From contig NC_063448.1 in assembly GCF_020379485.1 (NCBI RefSeq), positions 44,897,218 to 44,961,217 of the forward strand: 64,000 bases of DNA, written 5' to 3'. Both the position numbers and the translations under genes were made by a program. The stretch is from Brassica napus. Taxonomy: Eukaryota; Streptophyta; Magnoliopsida; Brassicales; Brassicaceae. Positions 18,612 through 33,004 of the stretch are shown here, one piece after another; position 1 is the first letter of the stretch; every line of letters begins with the position of its first letter. The notes under the pieces are model-generated. The model was not told where the DNA came from. It was given only the letters and a program-made list of their open reading frames with translations, and ran no database searches.

Positions 18612-20901
18612 CGGTTAGTAAAAGAATTTTGAGTTTTAGAAAAAAGCCAAATACTTTGTTTCAAAAGCAAGACCTATCAACCTATACGTCTAGTAGATAT
18701 TCGTGGACCCATAATCAAATTTATCCTTTGTAAAGACAAATGAAAAGTTACATACAGATTGCATTTCTTATTGTATTCTCATAAATAAGCATGAGATGCG
18801 TAAAAACGCTTTTGTTTGATTTATCTTTTGAGTAAGTTTGATCTAGAACTTTACATTCACACTGCACAATAAACACACAAAATGATATTGTTAATAACCT
18901 ACCATACAATTTCCATGAATATCAAACATAAATGAAATAGAAAATGAAAAAGTAAACTGAAAAAACGTTTTATATAGTGTATTTTCTCAATTTTCATAGA
19001 ATTTAAATCATAAAAAAATAATAAATACTGAATAATTAGTGGATTACTTGATGGTTCGGTATAAGCCTTTGCATTTGTAACTGAACATAAAATTAACTTG
19101 AACTAAAAAATCAAAATTGTATCCGACCCAATCTATAAAATATTAAAATGGAGAATAATATTTTTAATGGTGTGTATTTTAATTATGTACTATTAAGTAA
19201 ACCTAAAAGAGTTTGGATCCAAAATAGATAATAATCAGAGTTATAAAATGTATGAATGTAAAATGTTATTGGCTGAATCAACTTGAACAAGTAATAAGGT
19301 CAATATATCGATAATGCTAGTAAACAGTATCATCGTTCACAGAAGTAGATATTACAATTAATAATCAAAATTGCAACAAAAGTAATTTTTACAGGTGTAG
19401 ACGATGTACTCCTCGGTTCATTCGGTATGGATCTCTACGCATGGATGGGACACAATCTTCTATAGCTAGGTCTCTGAGGTTCGAATTCCAGACAATACAA
19501 TTTCTACGCCAAAAAGTCTGGGTTTCAATTTTCGAAGAAGACAAATTATGCAGAAAAATTAGAGAAAATACTTACAAAAAAATCTTCAGCATGGTGTAAG
19601 GAGTACCGTCAGGAATGGATCTCATAGGACGGTTCAGGATCATGCAGTCAGACGTAAATCCTTATAAAACAAGTAAAATTGTCGGCTGTAATATCGTTTA
19701 TGTAATATTTTTCATAGTTTGTAATAGCATAATAGACAAAAAAATGAGTTGACTACACTAAGAGACACTTTTTGACTTTCTATTACACTTATAGACACTT
19801 CTTACATGTAACACACTTTGTTGTGGGTCAGCAACAGATTGTGGACAATTTTGCCCTTAATAGAAAGGACACTTGTGGATGAGTGATTTGTGGACGAGTG
19901 ATGCGTGGTTGGGTGATTTGTGGACGGGTGATGTGTGGATGAGTGATGTTAATGTGTTTATAGTAGATAGTGTGGACAAACTCTTTGTTTTGATTCCATA
20001 AAACTATACAACAATACGTGGACATGTACTCATGTTACTAAAATTATACCATAAAACGTGGACAATGACTCTGTTATCTCCAATACAAACATTTGGCTTC
20101 TTCAGCTCAATTGATAAATTATCTGCAATTAAACTTCAATTAAAATGAAAAAGAGATGATATTGTGAGTATGAGCGGAGAAAAAAATCGAAGAAGCGTTT
20201 ACCTTTTGTCGGAGAGTAATAGATCTTGCATGTCAGAGATTTCTAATCTAAGGAATTTGTGTTTTGTCATGATGTGGATGAATGTAATTTTGATTGAATT
20301 TAGATTCCGAGATGACGAATGGAATCGGAGAAATATTGTCCATGTCCACAGCTAGTTTATAATTCTGTTAAGATGTTCATGCCCACAACTAATTTATAAT
20401 TCTGTTATTCACGCTTTGGTGTCCATGTCCATATTTTATTTACACATTAATATATATAATATATATATGAATATGGATCTTAAAAGATAGAGAATTTTAT
20501 ATATAGTTTATTATGACAATTATTTTTGTTTAATATATTTTAGAACTTGAGATAAAAATAAATAAATACATAAAGTAGAATAAGAAAAATAATAAAATAA
20601 AATAAGAAGAGGAGAAAAATTATCTTTAGTTTAGGGTTATGAGAGTCTTTTTGACAAAAGAAAGTGTGTCTCAAATGATAAGTGTCTTGTAATGTAATTT
20701 GAACGTGGGAAGTCTCTAAGATATAAAAATTTCAAAAAAAATCAACTTGAACATATACAAAACCCGAATGGGACCTACTGAGCTGAACCCTAAGCCCGGA
20801 AAAGACAATATGGACCCAACCCAAAGCCCATTAGGAAATCAAGGTACCTAATGTGTTGATATATCAATACGAAATTCCAGCAACATTATTATAATGTACA
20901 A
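18612..20901. other. Intergenic AT-rich DNA between Copia and Helitron
   Basis: No gene is recognised; the 63-65 codon frames at 19828 and 20164 lack family features. A segment from about 19740 to 20720 begins and ends with related words (AAGAGACACTTTTTGAC and, inverted, GTCAAAAAGACTC/GAGACACAC), so it may be an eroded MITE-like repeat, but the ends match poorly. A minisatellite lies inside it. Confidence 0.35.
19868..19950. repeat. Minisatellite, about 15 bp unit
   Basis: About five copies of GTGGATGAGTGATTT-like units, with variants GTGGACGAGTGATGC, GTGGTTGGGTGATTT and GTGGACGGGTGATGT. Translated on the minus strand it gives repeated ITRPQ-type pentapeptides, but the frame is short and not a gene. 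Confidence 0.75.
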
Positions 20902-23295
20902 CTAGATTCTAACCCGCGCTAAGCGCAGTTTTTATTTCTAGTTAAGTAATTTAAATAATTAGATGACATTAGTGTTTTAATCTGTAATTTTACAATTTTA
21001 AAACAAAGATGTTAAGCCTTTGATCTGAAATTCATTTGCTTGCAAATTTTTATTTTTGAACTGCTAACATGCCTCATGAATACTACAATATGAACATCAC
21101 TATGCAAAATCCAAAATTTAAAACATTGCCACTATCTAAAACTTCATCTACTAACGTCTGTTTGTGTGTGTGCAACAATGAATTATTGATTAAAACTTCC
21201 TATATTAATCAGGGCACACACAAGCAAATAAATTAAATATATAAAAAAAAGTTTTTTAGGAAACCCTTGATCACATCTTACTTCAAAGCCACATCATTGA
21301 TGTTGTCTATATTTTTTTTGTAAAGCTCAAGTCATTTGGCAAGGTTCGTCTTTGTTCTATCAGATGTGTGTATATTCATCCGACATTACTCCCAGCTTCT
21401 CCTTCCGCACCTTCAGACTAAAGTCACAGATATTTTCAAAATTAGTTCTTAGTGTTTGACAAAAAAACCTCATAAGTAATGGAATCTAATAAAATTTTGG
21501 ATAGTCGCTTCAGATGGTCTTTTAATATAGCTAATTGATTCATCAATGAGCCTTCTGTATCTTTTTTCATGAGCAAAAAGATATGGCTTATAACCATCTG
21601 TAATAGTGGCAAACATCTATGGAAAGATCATCATTGTAGACACTATACTAAAACTGCATATCTTTAGTCTGGAAACTGAACAGAAATTAAACCAGCAAGG
21701 ATACAATTATTTTTAAGATAGCATATAACTCTTGAAAAATCATTGTTTTGTAGACATTCATAGACATCATTGTTGATCTTTGTAATAAAATATTACAAAA
21801 AAATAATACATGAACTATACGACTAAGAAGTAGAATAACCAAATCACTTACCATCCATTCAACCATCCAAATGCTCAAAACACACGATCAAATGCTCGTC
21901 CAAGTTCCAAAATTGTGTAAAACTGGGCCTAAATGTTTGTTTTTGAAAAATGGTTATTATCCATTCATGCAACTCTAAGTAGTGATCACATGATGGTTTA
22001 AGATCTTACCCCTGAATCTTCAACAACAGGTCCCCCAATCCTATCCATCTCTACACATATCTCATCAATGCATGCTTTTGTTGATGAAAGCAACATCACT
22101 GGAGATTTTCTGCCTGATGACAGTCTCGAGAGAGGAAAAGCAAAAGATAGTAAGGATTAAGGAAACGCAAAATTGTGCTTAAGGAAACGCAAAATATATA
22201 TAGGACGCGCAGAGACCGGCCACAATAGCAAACATCAATTCAAAACAATCACCACTAAGTTAGTAAGGATTAAGGAAACGCAAGATAATAGTCAGTGCAT
22301 TTATACATTTTAAAAAAGCCAAACTAACTTTGGCAAATCTCATCTTGTAAGTAAATGAAAGCTTTCAATCATCATCAAGCTGAAAATCCAAATTTATTAT
22401 ACATCATGAGACATAAGCAAGTAGTGAACACATCTTCATGTCAGTAATCAATTAAAAACAAAGACTTTGAAATTTCTCAAACCTCAACAAATAACTTTGA
22501 GTATTGAGATGGCCACTCCTCTGATTCCTTTACAACAGACCTTATATATAAACAATGTCAATCATCATCTATTATTCATATAAGCTACACTTTTTGCAAT
22601 GCTCCCATCTAGAACTATATATACGTCAAAATTTTACCATTTATATTTAGTGACTGCAAAACCTTTGATATAGATAGCGCAGCCACTCCTGAAAAAGATT
22701 CATCAATCAAAATCATATAGTTGTTTTTAAGAAACAATAAAGCATAAAACTGTCACTCTTTAATTTCTTCCATAAAATTCAAAAAGGTCGAGACTTGAAC
22801 GATCAACAGTACTGCATCTTGGTGAATGTTGACTTCCATGTTATTCTGATCTATCAAAGCCCTAAATGGAAGAGAGGATACATCGTAAAACCCTAAATGT
22901 TTTTAATACCGATCTTAGAAAGGAGGAAAAGGTGAAGAATATATATAACTCGAGCCTTAGGTTTTACCCCTTCCTATGAGGAGAGACGATGGTGTTTCTG
23001 AGGATTGAGTTTTGGAAATCTGATGGCAAGGTTTCATCGATCACTATGTTGACAGTTGTCCTCTATTGCTTCACTCCCGCATCAACCTCTTGAAGCACTG
23101 GTGCATGATTTCTGGTCTACGAAATTAGGTTTTTGTTACACTAAGAAATTTTATATATTTTGGATAGAAAATACATTAGCTGAATTATATCATGAATAAC
23201 ATTTATGATATACGTAAGTCTAGTAGGACCAATTTAAACTTAAGCAACGACTTTTCTAAATAGATAAAAATAAGACTCTAATTTAATAGAGTAGA
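20902..23295 (-). mobile_element. Non-autonomous Helitron, both ends visible
   Basis: On the minus strand the element starts TCTACTCTATTAAATTAGAG at 23295. It ends with a GC hairpin (CTGCGCTTAGCGCGGG) followed by TTAGAATCTAG, with the final G at 20902. The flanking bases are A and T, the Helitron insertion dinucleotide. Size is 2394 bp. No RepHel protein is encoded. An internal direct repeat of AGTAAGGATTAAGGAAACGC occurs near 22150 and 22262. The cargo was not recognised. Confidence 0.8.
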
Positions 23296-23823
23296 TGTTC
23301 ATTATGTAAAAGGATTATAAATCAAATAATAACAACGAGATGCTTGGAATGGTTTGGTGGTACAGCAGTAGAATTGTTGCGGTTAGTGTGGTCTTATACA
23401 TTGTTGCGGTTAGTGTAGTTTTGTTTTCTATGTAAATGGAAAACCAATAACGCCTCAATCATACAGACTCTTGATACCAAATGAAGGTTGCATGATAACA
23501 ATTAAAAGCCAAATATCAATAAAAATATCATCTGATACAATCGTTATATTAAGTTATTAACAATGCAAAGGTTCTTTCTTCCCAGTTTTTGAAAGAAATT
23601 ATGGAAAAATAAGGAATAAAGAGGCATATATCAATTCGATCACTCAGGGCTACAAAACAAGCGACTAAAACGCAAAGGTTTCTTGAAACACAGACGTAAT
23701 GTAAAACCCAGAGAGTTTATCACACACATAAACGAAATCAAAGGGAAATGAAACAAACAAATGGAGAAAGCAAATATAATTTTTTTATAAAACCCAGCTT
23801 GGAGCCTTTCTCCCTGAGACAGC
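23296..23823. other. Spacer and actin 3' flank
   Basis: This contains a 16 bp direct repeat TTGTTGCGGTTAGTGT at about 23376 and 23401, and the 3'UTR of the actin gene. No gene is seen. Confidence 0.5.
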
Positions 23824-25195
<1,372 letters not shown>

Positions 25196-25206
25196 TTTTT
25201 TATAAG

Positions 25207-25724
25207 CTGCAAACACATTAGAAAAAGAAGCCTGACTGAATCAAGAACTAATCATAAATAGCTTCCAATTCAACATATGACACTACAATCAAATCCTAAA
25301 CCGATAATCTTGCAACTTCAACACATCCATAAACAGAGCATAACTTCCCTCAATCGCTACTCAAACTATAACTAACCGTAACAGTTGAGATTTCAATCTA
25401 GCCTTAACAGTTCAGATATTCTACATATGAAAACCAGATGATCTGAATCTGGATCTATCACTATTGAGATCAAGATCAAAGTCAAACACAGATACTGGTG
25501 GCTCGATCGAGCTAAAACATGATCGGTCAACTCAACTGAAGTCGATTTCTAGGAATGTTCATGGATCCAAATTCAAGTTCGAGATCGGTCAACTGAAATC
25601 GATTTCATAGGAATGTCAAAGGACTATAGAGAGTTCATAGATCCAAATTCAAGTTCAAGATCTCTACCAAATTCCGGAAACAAACATCTAGATCCAACAG
25701 ATAAAGTAGATCCAGAAAGTATAC
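25207..25724 (-). other. Actin 5'UTR leader intron
   Basis: The donor CCAAG|GTATAC is at 25725/25724 and the acceptor TTTGCAG|CTTATA at 25207/25206, 11 bp before the start codon. Plant ACT2-type genes have such a leader intron, known to raise expression. It holds two near-copies of a block containing GGTCAACT..GAAATCGATTTC and GATCCAAATTCAAGTTC, at about 25523-25585 and 25585-25661. Confidence 0.85.
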
Positions 25725-25782
25725 CTTGGAAAAGAAAGATCGAAGAAGAAACGAGGAACCAAGACGATTCCGATTTAAACTT

Positions 25783-25783
<1 letters not shown>

Positions 25784-25825
<42 letters not shown>
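25784..25825. repeat. (TC)n microsatellite in actin 5'UTR
   Basis: About 20 TC dinucleotides on the plus strand, read as GA repeats in the actin transcript leader or at the transcription start. Such GA/TC tracts are common at plant transcription starts. Confidence 0.9.
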
Positions 25826-25828
<3 letters not shown>

Positions 25829-25879
25829 GCCGGAGATAATAAAACGGCCAACGATAACGAAGGAGGAGAAGTAATGTTG

Positions 25880-25890
25880 AATTTATAAGG
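25880..25890 (-). promoter_or_regulatory. Candidate actin TATA box
   Basis: On the minus strand CCTTATAAATTC lies about 50-60 bp upstream of the GA tract that should be in the 5'UTR. It is a good TATA-box match at a plausible distance. The start site itself is not seen directly. Confidence 0.5.
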
Positions 25891-25899
25891 CGGGTTTTA

Positions 25900-28800
25900 T
25901 CTGTTCAACTTTCTTTTCGGCCATTCAAACAAAAAAAAAAAAGACGAATCATTTCGGCTACAGGTAAAGATAACTTGACCTGGCTGTCAGACAGCCTTTT
26001 CCCTCGTGTTAACTCCTTTTTAAATTCACGTATATTTATTTTCAATTTTCAATTTTAGTTATATTAAATGTTTTTTTTGGGCAAGTTATACTAAATGTTA
26101 TACTTGTGTTAAATATTTATTGTAATGTGTTTTAAATTCGACCCGGATTCGAAGCCGAACCGGTAAATCTAGTGACCTATATGTAATCCGGTTTGGGTTT
26201 AAAAAAATTATTATATAAAAACCCGATAAAATTTGTAAAATTTGTAAAAATCGTTAAAATATGGAATCTGACTACCCGATCAACCATTGCTTGACCCAGT
26301 AGATAACTCATAATTATTTTTTTCTTTAGATTTTTTATTAAAATATGTTTTATATTTTAAGTAAGAAGTTTTTTTTTTATTATCTAGACTTTGATTTCCA
26401 AAACCGCACGGATATTTATTTATTTATTTAGTTTTTTTGTTTATACTAAACGATTCATTTATAAAATTTAATTTTCATATATTTTTTAATTTTTTTCAAT
26501 AAAAATATGAAGAAAATAGAGAACTTGTATCATGGATTAACGATTTTTTTGAGTAAAATTTAATCGTAATACTTAACGATTTTTACATATTTTATCGGAT
26601 TTTTATATAATAGATTAATATTTCTAAAAAAGAATGTATAAATTAAATTTAAAATAATTACAAATTAATTATGGGCTTAAGTTTGTATAAAGATACATAA
26701 TATTTTGAGTCATCTTAAATTAGTTGAAGCCCAAAATTTTAGTTAATTAGTTAATTATTCTATGAGAAAGTTAACGGTAGAACAAATAATTTGAAATAGA
26801 AAATTTCTACAAACATATATTTACACACATTAATTATTTAATTAATTGTTTTGAATTGATTGTTACTAGATATGAAAATCGATTGTATTGTTACCAAAAC
26901 TGGTTGAAAGAATAATTCAAAATAGAAAATTCTTATTAATATGCATTTACATGATTCAAAATAAAAATTACTATAAATATGCATTTATACTCGTTTTTTA
27001 AATCAAAGTTAGATTTATGATATGCATTAATTAAAGTGTAAAAGACAATAATTTTAAAAGGTAAATAAATTTCAGTGGCATATGATTGTAAACAAATTGA
27101 AAAATTTAGATGTGATTTATATGGATCTTCTCTTTTGATAATATAGATCAGTGATCTCATCCGTTTGGGTTAATTGAGATTTAATTTGTTTTTGCTGAGA
27201 TGGCTTGACACTGTGATCGGCTCGGCGTATAATGACATTTCCATTTTTCTTTTATTATATTTTTATTTATTTAGCTAGTGTTTAACCGAGTCAATCCAGG
27301 CAACGATGGTCGTGGTTGGCTTGTTCATCTAGATTTCACAAAATTCAACTTAGTTAATTCTTTTTCTTTTTTTTGTAAAAAAGTTAATTCTTTTTCTATT
27401 TGAATCGAATCGTATTTTTTTCTTTTTAAAGTGGAATAGTAAGATCATACCGTGAAAGAAGGTGACTTCCATGATGTGTTGGGATATATTCACTGTTTTT
27501 CTTGAAATGTCTCACTTGGACATTTTGTATACTAATTAAGAAAATTAATTAAAAGTTCACTTATATCCCTAATAACATAAATATTTTAATTTCAAAATTT
27601 GCAATTAATTTTCAAGAACATTTATAAAATTTAAACTTATTAAAAGTTCCACTTTGAATTTTTTTATTATCAATGATTTTAAAAAATTGTTAGAAAAAGA
27701 TACAAATGATCATAATATCATATGATTATAAAGTCTCATTTAATAGACAACCATATTAAGATATATTATATATCTATGTTAATATCATATAATTTAATTA
27801 TATACAAAGTAGATAAATGTATTGTTTAAATTTAATTATCATAAAATGATAGTAAATAAACAAATGTGATTTATTTGATTTATGTGTTTCCACCAATTTA
27901 ATTATATATTTAATAGTTAATGGTTTCTCAATTATTCAATATATTTTCTCAATTGTTTATCACCAAATATAATTGTTTACATAAATTAATCCCGCATAGA
28001 GTGTGGATTATATCACCTAGTTAGTTATATATATGCTTGCTGACACCTAGATAATAGTTTTGTATGTTTACCATATGTTTGGTATAAATAATGTCGAGTT
28101 GAGATACCAATACATTGAGTCTAGCCATTTTATTATGCCATGCATGTACTCTTAACGTCAAAACTCTCTTAGATGATGATAACCTATTTGAACTATATCT
28201 TTTTTTTTTTTTTTTTGTAAACTATATGAACTATATCTATATTTGAGGATATAAGTTCTTTCTGAATATCAAGCACTAACGTTAGGTATAGACTCAAAGT
28301 TTTGAGGCTCTTGGCATAGAGCACTTGTATTAATAGCTTATTTATCCTGAATTGGATATTTAACCTATGCAGTTCAGGATATTTATAGGTTGTTTTGATT
28401 TACAGAAAGTGGGTACGTGTGTATTGGATTCTATATCTAGAGAGATAACAACCCGAGTATACTTAACGTACGATAGTTAGATCAAATCATCGGGGCCATA
28501 ACAACTAGCAAGCTGAGCAATGATACTAGAATCCTCGTCGTGTTCTGCCCAACAGTAAAAAAACACTACGGTTCATCCTCGTAAACTTTACATGTATGTT
28601 GAGAGATGAAAACTAAAAAGTCAACTTTTCGCGATCCACGTGAATCGCACGTGGTAAGTAGAATCGAAAAGACAGAGGGAGAGGGTTAAGCTGGCACCTA
28701 CGAAAACGTTGTGTCCATCATCACGAAACTACTTCTGATTTTCATAGCTACTATTATGATTACATTTAATCCCCACTCTTTATTATATGGGTTATATGAG

Positions 28801-29675
28801 GCAGGCCATGTTCATGTTTTTATAATATAAAGTTACATAAATATGGCAGGCCACATTCATGTTCTTTTCTTGTAGAAAAGTCAATTAAGGTTAGTTTTAT
28901 CTGGATTAAGAATGTAATTAACGGGTTGATTGATCCTAGAGATCTCTATCTTTTCTCCCTCTCACTTTACTAGTAGTGGCACACCACGATCCACCCATAA
29001 AGTTTGTTTTTGCTTTTCTGGGATATGGATTGATTACATCTAAAATGAAAATGGTTTAAGCCCTACATGTAATAAAAACCCAATGGATCATTCATTTTTA
29101 TTTTTAAAATCATATTGTCTGGTATACTGTTTAAGTGTTTTTTCAATCATGAAGTTCCAGATTTACTTATCTGTTAATATATTGTTCCCATTGATCTACA
29201 GTAGTATATATTTGTATTATACTAAAATAAAGTATTTGAAAGTAAATGATACAAGCATGAAACATACATCCAATAACGTACATGAAATTTGTTTTCCAAC
29301 TTCTCATTTTTAATCCCTTTTAAGTACCCTATTTTAAATACACAATTATAAATTCACTGATGAAAATCGACATTAAAATGGGTAAATAAAATAGTTGAAA
29401 AAGAAAGATGTGAAAAAAGAAAAACAAGAAATGATGCCAAAATAAAATAGATAGTCCAATTTAATATTTCTATTTAATTTGAGGTCTGGTGTAACCTTTA
29501 CAAAATGAAGGACATCTTCAATTATTAAAGTTAATGAATTATTGCTGAAAAAAAGAAAGTGAGTTATTTACACGAATCAAAATTTGACAAGAACTTAACC
29601 GTTATTTGTTGGGCTTTATTAATATAGGCACAAAAGACATGTCAACTACTTATCCAGCCCCCTCCCAAGAAACGG
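25900..29675. other. AT-rich intergenic region upstream of actin
   Basis: About 3.8 kb with no accepted gene; frames of 60-76 codons at 26936 and 29083 are AT-biased and featureless. It contains a probable small Helitron (27510-28020) and three A/T-tail micro-insertions with direct repeats (near 26057, 27352 and 28189). A GGCAGGCCATGTTCATGTT-like direct repeat lies near 28802 and 28845. Confidence 0.5.
27510..28020 (+). mobile_element. Probable small Helitron
   Basis: The 3' end reads CCCGCATAGAGTGTGG, a weakened hairpin, then ATTATATCACCTAG followed by T, the form of a Helitron terminus (CTAG|T). The 5' end is less sure; TCTCACTTGGACATTTTG at 27510 is a candidate. The interior is AT-rich and non-coding. 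Confidence 0.45.
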
Positions 29676-30207
29676 GGGAAAATGGTCCCTTATGAACTAG
29701 TTGTTCCTGGTTTTTTCACACACAAACTTTGAAATCATACAAAAACAACATGAATAACAAGAAAATGGTTTATTCCCCTATGAACTAGTTGTTCCTGATT
29801 TTTTCACACATGAACTTTTAAATCATGCCAAAAACCACATGTACAACTTTATTTTTTGAATTACATACATACATTATCGATTTTAAACTAATTCCCCTAA
29901 AACCATAAACATGTTATTTAAACGTTAACTTGGTTTATGACAGATGTACACTACAAGAAAACATGGGGATTCTAATGGCCGAAATCGTCAGAAATTCGTC
30001 GGAATCGGTCTATTCCGACGAATTTCTGACGAACCAATTCGTCGGTATTTTTTTGTCGGAAAAAAGTATTCGTCGGAATTTCGTCAGACCTTCTGACGAA
30101 TACCGAGAAACGTCATTCTGACGAACTTCCGACGATATTCCGATGCGGACACACGAGACCAGAGTTCATCGGAAAAACTATATACCGACGGAGAACGTTT
30201 CTCAGAC

Positions 30208-30372
30208 TATTCCGACGAACGTAGTCCTCGGAAAATACCGATGGACTATGGTTCGTCGGAAGATACCGACGGAAAATGGTTCGTCAGAATTTTTCGAGGA
30301 ATCCTCTCCGTCGGTATTTTCCGACGAACCATAGTCCGTCGGTATATTCCGAGGACTACGTTCGTCGGAATA
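30208..30372. repeat. 60 bp-arm inverted repeat in CACTA left subterminal region
   Basis: Arms 30208-30267 and 30313-30372 are complementary with about four mismatches, separated by about 45 bp. The text consists of CGACGAACGTAGTCCTCGG and GGACTATGGTTCGTCGG blocks. Transcribed, it would form a long hairpin. Confidence 0.75.
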
Positions 30373-30592
30373 TATCAATTTTAAAAACGAATTAATTTTG
30401 CATTTTTGTATATTTTTTTATATTAAAAATAAATAAATAAATAAATAAAATCTGAAATTTAAAACTAATAATATTATAGAATTTAAATTCATACAAACCG
30501 AAATAGAAAAAAACATTCAGAAAGTTTAAAATTCATACAAACCGAAATAGAAAAAAAAAACATTCAGAAAGTTTTAAAAAGCAGAAAAAAAA

Positions 30593-32071
30593 CTAAGAAC
30601 TCGAAGACATCAAACGATCTAGCTTCTGCATTATCTCGGTGTTGAACTTCTTCTGGGATGCCAGCTCAGCAAGGATAGTGGCATTCTCCGAACGGATAGT
30701 GGCATTCTCAGAAAGGATAGTGGTGTTCTGCTCCTCCAATGCCCCAATCCGTTCATTTTTGTCATGTAGCTCCTCGAGAATCATGGGATCAGCATACAGA
30801 GCTTGCGAATAAGATGCCGGATACGAAGAAGCACGGCGGGCCAACCCAACTGAACGGCCTCCTTTCCTTTTAGGAACCGCCTACAAAAATATTTAAAGTT
30901 AGTAAATAGGGACAAGTTAGTAATCGACATTATAAAAAAAATATATTAATAAAAAAAATATATTAATAAAAAAAATTACCTTTTCAACCATCTCATTTAT
31001 TTGCAATAGAGACAAGTTGGTTGAAGCTCCCGTAGAATCGCCGTCATCAGAGAGAGGCTGAGATTGAGATGCTATTTCAGCTTCCACCAAATCAACGACA
31101 CCTTTGATCACGAGGTCCTGAATTTGACCCGTCTTCTTGTTAGTGTGAGCCACCTTAATGAGTTGGAGACGATCAAAGGGATTACCGTCATTTGCTTCGA
31201 TCTAAAAAACCGCCATTATTAGCCAAGGAATATATAAAATATTTATTTAAAAAATATAAAGATAAATAATAATAAAAAACTTACAAGTTCATCATCCTTA
31301 GTAGACATAGAGCAAGCGCCGAGGTTGTGCACATACATACCTTTCCCGCCACGATCGCTCTTCCGGTTCTTGGAGTTCCTAGAAGACGTCTTTGCAGTTT
31401 CTTCCTTCTCCCAATTATCAACTGCTCCCACACCGTCCCGTTGATGAACTGTGGCCTCTTGTTCTTCTGCCAAACTGTCTTCCACGCGTTTATCTGCTTC
31501 GTATAAGAGTCCATGGCCTTTTCGTTGAATTTCTTACGGACTGTTTCCGTGAGATCGGAGTGCCATTTGAACTCTTGTTACAAAACAAACATAATTTAAT
31601 TAGTAAATATATTTAAAAAAATGTAAATACTTTAAAAAAAATGAAGAGTTACTACCGCAAACTGACGAAACCACAACTCTCGTTCGTCTGAAGGGATCAC
31701 ACTCCACTTTGAATATCCAAAACGGAGCATGGAGTACATTATCTGGTTGATGCTCCTGCTAATGCCATTTCTCGACTTGGTGAACCTTTAAAAAAATACA
31801 AGTTAACAAGTTAATTAATGAAAAAAAACATAATGCTACAAATAAAAAAAAATACTAACCAAGTGCTATGTCCTCGTCGTGGGTTGGGTTGGAGAACCGG
31901 GAGATGCTCTCGACCTGGTTGTTGAACCAATTGTTCAACTGGAATGACCCCCGGATCCTGTTGAGCAGCAGCGGGAGGGGCAGCAGGAGCTGGAGCGGGA
32001 GTTGGAGCGGGAATATATGCGGGAACCGAGTTTTGTTCGTCAGACGATCCCGATGCACAGGAACTGCTCAC
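30593..32071 (-). pseudogene. CACTA Transposase_24 (TNP1/tnpA-like) gene, damaged
   Basis: Exons on the minus strand: about 32071-31862 (Ser/Pro/Ala-rich start, ending RRGHSTW); about 31790-31655 (FTKSRNGISRSINQIMYSML and SDERELWFRQFA); about 31580-31285 (WHSDLTETVRKKFNEKAMDS, then RPQFINGTVWEQL); about 31200-30990; and about 30880-30593. The fourth exon contains RLQLIKVAHTNKKTGQIQDL; the last ends in a heptad-like coiled coil (ENATIRSENATILAELAS). This is the plant Transposase_24 (PTTA) layout, a DNA-binding accessory protein of CACTA elements. The third exon needs a frame change near 31420 to go from GTVWEQL to EKEETAKTSSRNSKNRKS, indicating a frameshift. Introns have GT-AG-like borders. 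Confidence 0.65.
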
Positions 32072-32214
32072 TGAACTACGTCGAAGACGGGCTGCGGGGC
32101 GGGGTTCATCCTCGGACCTAAAAAAAAAATTAATACATCAAAAATGTTTTCAAATCATTTCAATTTTTAATGTTTTCATTTATATATTTACAAAAGGTTT
32201 TATAAACGTTTAAA

Positions 32215-32600
32215 AAAAAACTATTAAACCTTTTATTATACATAGTTTATTACTGGAAACTTATAAAAATTATAAAAATTTTAAATTTTTTTATTATACA
32301 TGATTTATATATATATATATATATATGTATACACAATTATAAAAAAATTATAAATATAGAAAAATGTTGTTAAATATTTTTTAAAAATTTTAAAAACGTT
32401 TTATTATACATAGTTTATTACTGGAAACTAATAAAAAATTATAAAAAATTTAAATTTTTTTATTATACATGATTTATATATATATATATATATGTATACA
32501 AAATTATAAAAAATTTATAAATATAGAAAAATGTTGTTAAATATTTTTAAAAAATTTTAAAAACGTTTTATTATACATAGTTTATTACTGGAAACTTGAA
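32215..32600. repeat. 167 bp tandem repeat inside CACTA
   Basis: The motif TTATTATACATAGTTTATTA occurs at about 32233, 32400 and 32567, a constant spacing of 167 bp. Between copies are ATATATAT runs and AAAAATGTTGTTAAATATTT words. About 2.3 units are present, in the spacer upstream of the Transposase_24 gene. Confidence 0.8.
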
Positions 32601-33004
32601 AAACATTTTTAAAAATCAAAAAACGTTTTAAAAATAGTAAAACGTTTTGAATTTTAACAAAAACAAAAAATAATTCCAAAAAAAACTAAAACAACAATCC
32701 AAACAACAATCCTAACTTATATATCCTAAACTATCCATTCAATCCTAAAATTTTCAATCAAACAACCTAAAATCCGAGATCTAACTTCCAAAACCCTAAA
32801 CAATTGAGATAAAACAAGGTTTGGGATAATTCTTACATGATTTGGGGTTTGGGGAAGAGATATGAGGGTGAGAAGAGGATTCGCCGGTGATGGGAGCTCG
32901 AGAATGGCCGGAATCGCCGTGAGAGAGAGAGAGAAATCGCGGAGAGGATTGAGAGAGAGGCGGAAATAACGAAGAAGGAAGAAGAATGAAGAAGAAGGGT
33001 TATT

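Noticed and set aside
19740..20720. Possible Mutator-like element around the minisatellite
   Set aside because: End sequences match only in scattered words; no clear TIR or target duplication.
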